DNA of 64,000 nucleotides from Candidatus Acidiferrales bacterium. Its GTDB lineage: Bacteria > Acidobacteriota > Terriglobia > Acidiferrales > UBA7541. The first letter of the stretch is position 1. Each line of letters opens with the position of its first letter. This document shows, piece after piece, positions 60,880-64,000 of this stretch. The translations under genes were made by a program, and so were the position numbers. Under the pieces are notes generated by a model that had not been told where the DNA came from, ran no database searches, and saw only the letters and a program-made list of their open reading frames with translations. The stretch spans positions 372,001 to 436,000 of the forward strand of contig DASYYH010000016.1 of NCBI GenBank assembly GCA_035934015.1, read 5' to 3'.

Positions 60880-61725
60880 TCAATCCGGCAGGATCGCAAA
60901 CACGCGCACCGGTCCGCCAGAACCGCCTTCGAGCTTGATCGGTGCGGCAATCACGAATGCGCCGGTGGCCGGCAACTCGTCCAGGTTCGCGATATTTTCG
61001 ATATGAAATAATCCCGCGGGCAACGTCGTGCGATGTACCTCAAAATTTGGCGAGGGCCCGTAATCGATACTCAGCGTGTCGATGCACAATCCATTCACAC
61101 GCCGCGCGATCAAGTATTTCGCCGCAGCCACGGAATATCCAGGAAAGTGCATCACTCCCTTCGCGTCCATGTTCCGATAGCGGGTTTGATCCGGCCAGCG
61201 CGAGCCCCACCCTGTCCGTAGCATAACAATCGCGCGGGCAGGAATTTCCCCATGCTGCGCTTCCCACGCTTGAATATCCGCAACACTCAAACGATAATCC
61301 GCATCCTTCTCGACTTTTGCGCGCACGTCGATCACTTCTGCGGGACCAAAAAACCGCTGAATCGGAATCTGATCCAGCGTCTCTTTCCCCGGCGGAAAAT
61401 GCGCTGGCGCATCCATATGCGTTCCATAATGTTCGAGCATCGTGAATTTGCGGATAAAATAACCATCTTTTGCCGGCGTCGCTGTAACAACGGCCGTAAA
61501 TGGGTGATCATCTCCTGGCCATGCTGGCGAATGATCGTTGATTGCGTACGTCATGTCGATGATGCGCGTCTTCCCTGTCGAAATCCCAGCCAGTTCCGGG
61601 CAAATTGACGCACTGGACTTCGCCCTGGACTGCGCCGATACGCTTCTTCCCGAGGGCACGCTCAACACAACCGCCAGCCCCATGGTCCCTGCAAGAACGA
61701 ACCCGCTCAAAATCATTTTTTTCAT
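60880..61725 (-). CDS. Secreted cyclase-family metal hydrolase
   Basis: This 281-residue protein starts MKKMILSGFVLAGTMGLAVVL (signal) and contains the cyclase-family motif HYGTHMDAPAHF (HxGTHxDxPxH, metal ligands). Other conserved segments are KTRIIDMTYAINDHSPAWPGDDHPF, DVRAKVE, IVMLRTGWGSRW and GLCIDTLSIDYG. The family includes kynurenine formamidase and related bacterial hydrolases that use zinc or manganese on cyclic or formyl-amide substrates. A clear signal peptide implies periplasmic action, unlike cytoplasmic kynurenine formamidase, so the substrate is open. Confidence 0.87.
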   Translation of the reverse strand: MKKMILSGFVLAGTMGLAVVLSVPSGRSVSAQSRAKSSASICPELAGISTGKTRIIDMTYAINDHSPAWPGDDHPFTAVVTATPAKDGYFIRKFTMLEHYGTHMDAPAHFPPGKETLDQIPIQRFFGPAEVIDVRAKVEKDADYRLSVADIQAWEAQHGEIPARAIVMLRTGWGSRWPDQTRYRNMDAKGVMHFPGYSVAAAKYLIARRVNGLCIDTLSIDYGPSPNFEVHRTTLPAGLFHIENIANLDELPATGAFVIAAPIKLEGGSGGPVRVFAILPD

Positions 61726-61834
61726 GGCGTACCTCGTTTGCCTCATGAGAAAGCTCCAACTCCGCCCGCGAAACCGCCGGCCGCTATCTTAAATCCATTT
61801 TCGGTTTTGTAAAACGAATGGGGTCCGTTCGCGG

Positions 61835-62305
61835 CTAAGGCAGCGGAATGCCCGGCGCGGCGACGATTCCCGCCAAGCGCAGGATTTCCGAATATTCTTC
61901 CTCCTGCAGAGGCGAAATCGTCATGCGAGGATTTTTCAGGAATTTCACTTTCCGCAGCGCGCGATTTTCGCGCAATTCTTCGAGTGACACCTGGCGCGGC
62001 AGCCGTTCGAGCGCTCGCAAATCGATCACCAGATGCTTCGGCGTCGGATCATGTGGATCCGGATACGGATCGCGCGTCACTTCGGCGATGGCGTAAAGGG
62101 CATACTCCGGCTTACCGTGGTAGCAGAGCGCGCGGTCGCCGCGCCGCATCTGCTTCATTTGCCGCAGCGCATCGGGCTTGCTGCCCGCGTGCCGCCACAT
62201 TTCCTTGCCCTTTACGAACAAGGTATCCCAGTGGTAGACGCGTGGATCAACCGCCAGCAACCATTGGTGAGGTCGCGCGACGGTACGAGTAACAGAACGA
62301 GTCAT
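61835..62305 (-). CDS. EVE-domain protein
   Basis: This 156-residue protein matches the EVE/PUA-like family (MTRSVTRTVARPHQWLLAVDPRVYHWDTLFVKG...). Typical features are the W-x5-P start, MRRGDRALCYHGKPEYALYAIAEVT (aromatic cage and ligand pocket) and KHLVIDLRALERLPRQVSLEELREN. EVE domains bind modified bases (m5C, m6A and similar) and occur in restriction and toxin systems, but single-domain EVE proteins of unknown role are common. Neighbours give no clue. Confidence 0.88.
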   Translation of the reverse strand: MTRSVTRTVARPHQWLLAVDPRVYHWDTLFVKGKEMWRHAGSKPDALRQMKQMRRGDRALCYHGKPEYALYAIAEVTRDPYPDPHDPTPKHLVIDLRALERLPRQVSLEELRENRALRKVKFLKNPRMTISPLQEEEYSEILRLAGIVAAPGIPLP

Positions 62306-62388
62306 GGCCCCTCGGCAACCGGCGAACTATACATGGAAGCGTAAAAGAAACAACAAGAAATGTGGTTATTTGTATTGGCAGGGATCGT

Positions 62389-62694
62389 CTATCCCACGTC
62401 CACAAAGACCTCGTCGCCGCGTATCTCAACCTTATAGCACGCAACGCTCTGCGATGGGTCCTGAGTCAGCGTGCCGGTCGTTACGTCGTAGGTCCAGCCA
62501 TGCCATGGGCAGCTAACCGTCTCTCCCGTAAGTTGACCTTCCCCAATTGGCCCACCCTGATGCAAACATATCCCATTGATTGCAAAGAAGTTATCTCCTA
62601 CACGCGCCAGCGCTAGGGTTGTATCTCCCAACTGCAATTCCCGGATTTCTCCCGCCGGAATTTCATCTTTCTTGGCTGCCCTTTGAAACGCCAT
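62389..62694 (-). CDS. Rieske-type 2Fe-2S ferredoxin
   Basis: This 101-residue single-domain Rieske protein has the cluster ligands C-x-H and C-x2-H: INGICLHQGGPIGEG and VSCPWHGWTYD. N-terminal strand pattern is MAFQRAAKKDEIPAGEIREL, typical of small non-membrane Rieske proteins (NirD-like or BphF-like). The start is ATG 62694; the frame also opens at 62712. It may be a soluble electron carrier for an oxygenase; none is near. Confidence 0.9.
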   Translation of the reverse strand: MAFQRAAKKDEIPAGEIRELQLGDTTLALARVGDNFFAINGICLHQGGPIGEGQLTGETVSCPWHGWTYDVTTGTLTQDPSQSVACYKVEIRGDEVFVDVG

Positions 62695-62838
62695 CCCGCG
62701 CCTCTCACCCAATCAAAATTGGTTTAGTCCACAAGTCCTAATCGTGCCTCAAAACTCTGGCGCGACCACAGAGTATAGTCATACCCCACTGTCAAATCAA
62801 AAAGAATCTGCAAGTTACGGTTACTTAGGACCCGCACC

Positions 62839-63540
62839 TCAGGCAGGTTTCGAGCCATGGACCAGCAGCGCGCCCTCGCGCCGGAAGGCTTCAAGCTCCT
62901 TCGCGTCGCGGAACCATCGGCCCGTGTAAACTTCCGGCGTCGGCGTGGGATCGACGATCCGCCGGTGCGCGACTCTCGCAAATCCCGCACTCCGAAATAG
63001 CTTTGCCCATTCATCGCCCGAAAGAAGGTGCGTCGGAATCTGCAGCAGCTTTGCCCACTGATGGCAATACGGATTGTCGCGATAATAATTGATCAAAATC
63101 CACGCCGACCCGCGCGGCTTCAGCACGCGAAAAATTTCCCGAATCCCCGCCGCGGGATCAGGCCAGTAATAGGAAGACTCGACCGAAACCACTCTGTCAA
63201 AGGCGCTGTCTTCTCGCGGAATCGCGTCCACGCTGCTCATCATGAATTCTGCGTTGCCGACCTTGGCGGTCGTCGTCGCGCGCCGCGCCCGTTCCACCAT
63301 TTCGTTCGAAACGTCAATCCCTAGAACTCGCCCTCGCGGCACGCGCGTCGCCAGCTCGCGCACCAGCCATCCGCCGCCGCATCCCACATCGAGCACCGTT
63401 TCATCGCGCGCAAACTGCATCATCGCCAGCATCGGCTCGACAATCGGGCGATGCTCTTTTTCCATGCTCTCGCCCTTGCCTTCGCCTGCCCAGCGATTGA
63501 ATTCTTCGCGCAGATTCTCATTCGCAGCCACTTGTGGCAT
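62839..63540 (-). CDS. Class I SAM-dependent methyltransferase
   Basis: This 233-residue protein has the SAM-binding motif I VLDVGCGGGWLVRELA, motif II region GIDVSNEMVERARR, and a methyltransferase-11 core (FDRVVSVESSYYWPDPAAGIREIFRVLKPRG). It is a general type 11 methyltransferase; its substrate is unknown. Its N-terminal leader contains NLREEFNRWAGEGKGESMEKEHRP, which fits an extra helix before the SAM domain. Confidence 0.9.
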   Translation of the reverse strand: MPQVAANENLREEFNRWAGEGKGESMEKEHRPIVEPMLAMMQFARDETVLDVGCGGGWLVRELATRVPRGRVLGIDVSNEMVERARRATTTAKVGNAEFMMSSVDAIPREDSAFDRVVSVESSYYWPDPAAGIREIFRVLKPRGSAWILINYYRDNPYCHQWAKLLQIPTHLLSGDEWAKLFRSAGFARVAHRRIVDPTPTPEVYTGRWFRDAKELEAFRREGALLVHGSKPA

Positions 63541-63629
63541 CGCTCGAATAGCCCTCCGTTTTTATCTTGTTTCTTGCCGATTCGCGGACCACGAGCGCAA
63601 CGATTGGATGTGCGTCGCGAATTGGATTT

Positions 63630-63899
63630 CTAAACCGGTCTGCCGCACGATGCGCAGAAGTGCCCCCCCACCGCGCTCAGCGTTCCGCATCCATTGCAGT
63701 ATCGCGCCGGTCCGGCAACAACCATCACCGGCATGCGCGGCCCCGCCGTGCACGCCCAGAAGAGCGCCACCACCCAGCCGACAATCGTCCAGCCCAAGAA
63801 AAAATTCACCAGAAAAATGCCCGCCGCGTTGTGCTTATTGTGGCCGATGATCGACGGCAGAAAATACATCAATATCGCCAACGATAAGAAGATCATCAC
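63630..63899 (-). CDS. Small membrane protein resembling superinfection immunity proteins, with a C-terminal zinc ribbon
   Basis: This 89-residue protein has two hydrophobic helices (about 2-18, MIFLSLAILMYFLPSIIG; about 26-50, GIFLVNFFLGWTIVGWVVALFWA) with the pattern FLPSIIG..NKHN..IFLVNFFLGWTxxGWxxALxWA, close to superinfection immunity proteins (T4 Imm-like family). The last 25 residues hold a possible zinc ribbon, C-x2-C...C-x2-C (YCNGCGTLSAVGGHFCASCG). The fusion is common in bacterial genomes, and an antiphage role is not shown. The remaining 101 bp to the window edge show no feature. Confidence 0.68.
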   Translation of the reverse strand: MMIFLSLAILMYFLPSIIGHNKHNAAGIFLVNFFLGWTIVGWVVALFWACTAGPRMPVMVVAGPARYCNGCGTLSAVGGHFCASCGRPV

Positions 63900-64000
63900 C
63901 GCGCCTCCATGACTGCGCTCCGGCTCGCTTCAGTAGCCTCTGCCTAAAGGTACGCCCCGAAACCAGGAAATGTTCCCGCGCGAATTGCCCGTGCTTCCTA

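Noticed and set aside
1-64000. CRISPR arrays, transposases, integrases or prophage blocks
   Set aside because: No regularly spaced direct repeats, DDE transposase motifs, att-like repeats or phage structural genes were seen on either strand.

Overview
The window looks like a chromosomal segment of an Acidobacteriota (Acidobacteriia-like) genome. This is inferred from moderately GC-rich DNA, long secreted YVTN/NHL and FG-GAP propeller proteins, repeated ECF sigma/anti-sigma/DUF4097 modules, and frequent GTG/TTG starts. No rRNA or taxonomic marker was compared. No phage, insertion sequence or CRISPR array was seen.

Region 1 (1-16106, all minus strand) is housekeeping and envelope biogenesis: nusA (cut by the window edge), rimP, an OmpH/Skp chaperone, a very large YVTN-type lipoprotein, bamA, clpC, an ABC pair resembling LolD and LolC/E, and lysS. 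Region 2 (16216-25641) holds two envelope-stress-like modules that face each other. One runs rightward (ECF sigma, anti-sigma, DUF4097 protein, then aroK and a secreted protein). The other runs leftward (ECF sigma, anti-sigma fused to HEAT-like repeats, two DUF4097 proteins, a double-PDZ protein). Region 3 (25784-40557) has recG, rsmD, an aminotransferase, a HAD phosphatase, PilZ, alpha/beta hydrolase, aldo/keto reductase, an MFS exporter, a stand-alone UvrC-like protein with a degenerate GIY-YIG site, acyl-CoA dehydrogenase, HIT, HU and rpsA.

Region 4 (40749-46669) is accessory. A leftward operon encodes tandem copies of an unrecognised secreted domain (signature HDFDF..GTWK ... IWGGRA). One gene is frameshifted, one intact and one truncated, and an outer-membrane protein follows. 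A divergent MocR-type regulator lies upstream, with a direct-repeat operator candidate.

Region 5 (46742-54742) is the best candidate for an undescribed system. Three adjacent genes make membrane-fusion proteins: three GAF domains fused to HlyD, a HlyD lipoprotein, and a PqqD-like/M50 metalloprotease/HlyD fusion. Facing them is a 44-residue gene with a strong ribosome binding site. Its product has 11 Lys and 2 Arg, no acidic residue, and a three-residue repeat (x-hydrophobic-Lys). It lies behind a sigma-54-type promoter, next to a sigma-54 activator whose receiver domain lacks the phospho-acceptor Asp. I infer a regulated small-peptide production and export locus; no function is demonstrated.

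Region 6 (55295-58394) encodes a secreted cupredoxin-like protein, a one-haem c-type cytochrome/beta-barrel protein, and a second cupredoxin-like protein, probably a periplasmic or outer-membrane electron-transfer or copper unit. Region 7 (58606-63899, minus strand) has tRNA-Pro(CGG), a seven-repeat FG-GAP protein, mutM, a cyclase-family hydrolase, an EVE-domain protein, a Rieske ferredoxin, a methyltransferase and a small membrane protein resembling superinfection-immunity proteins.
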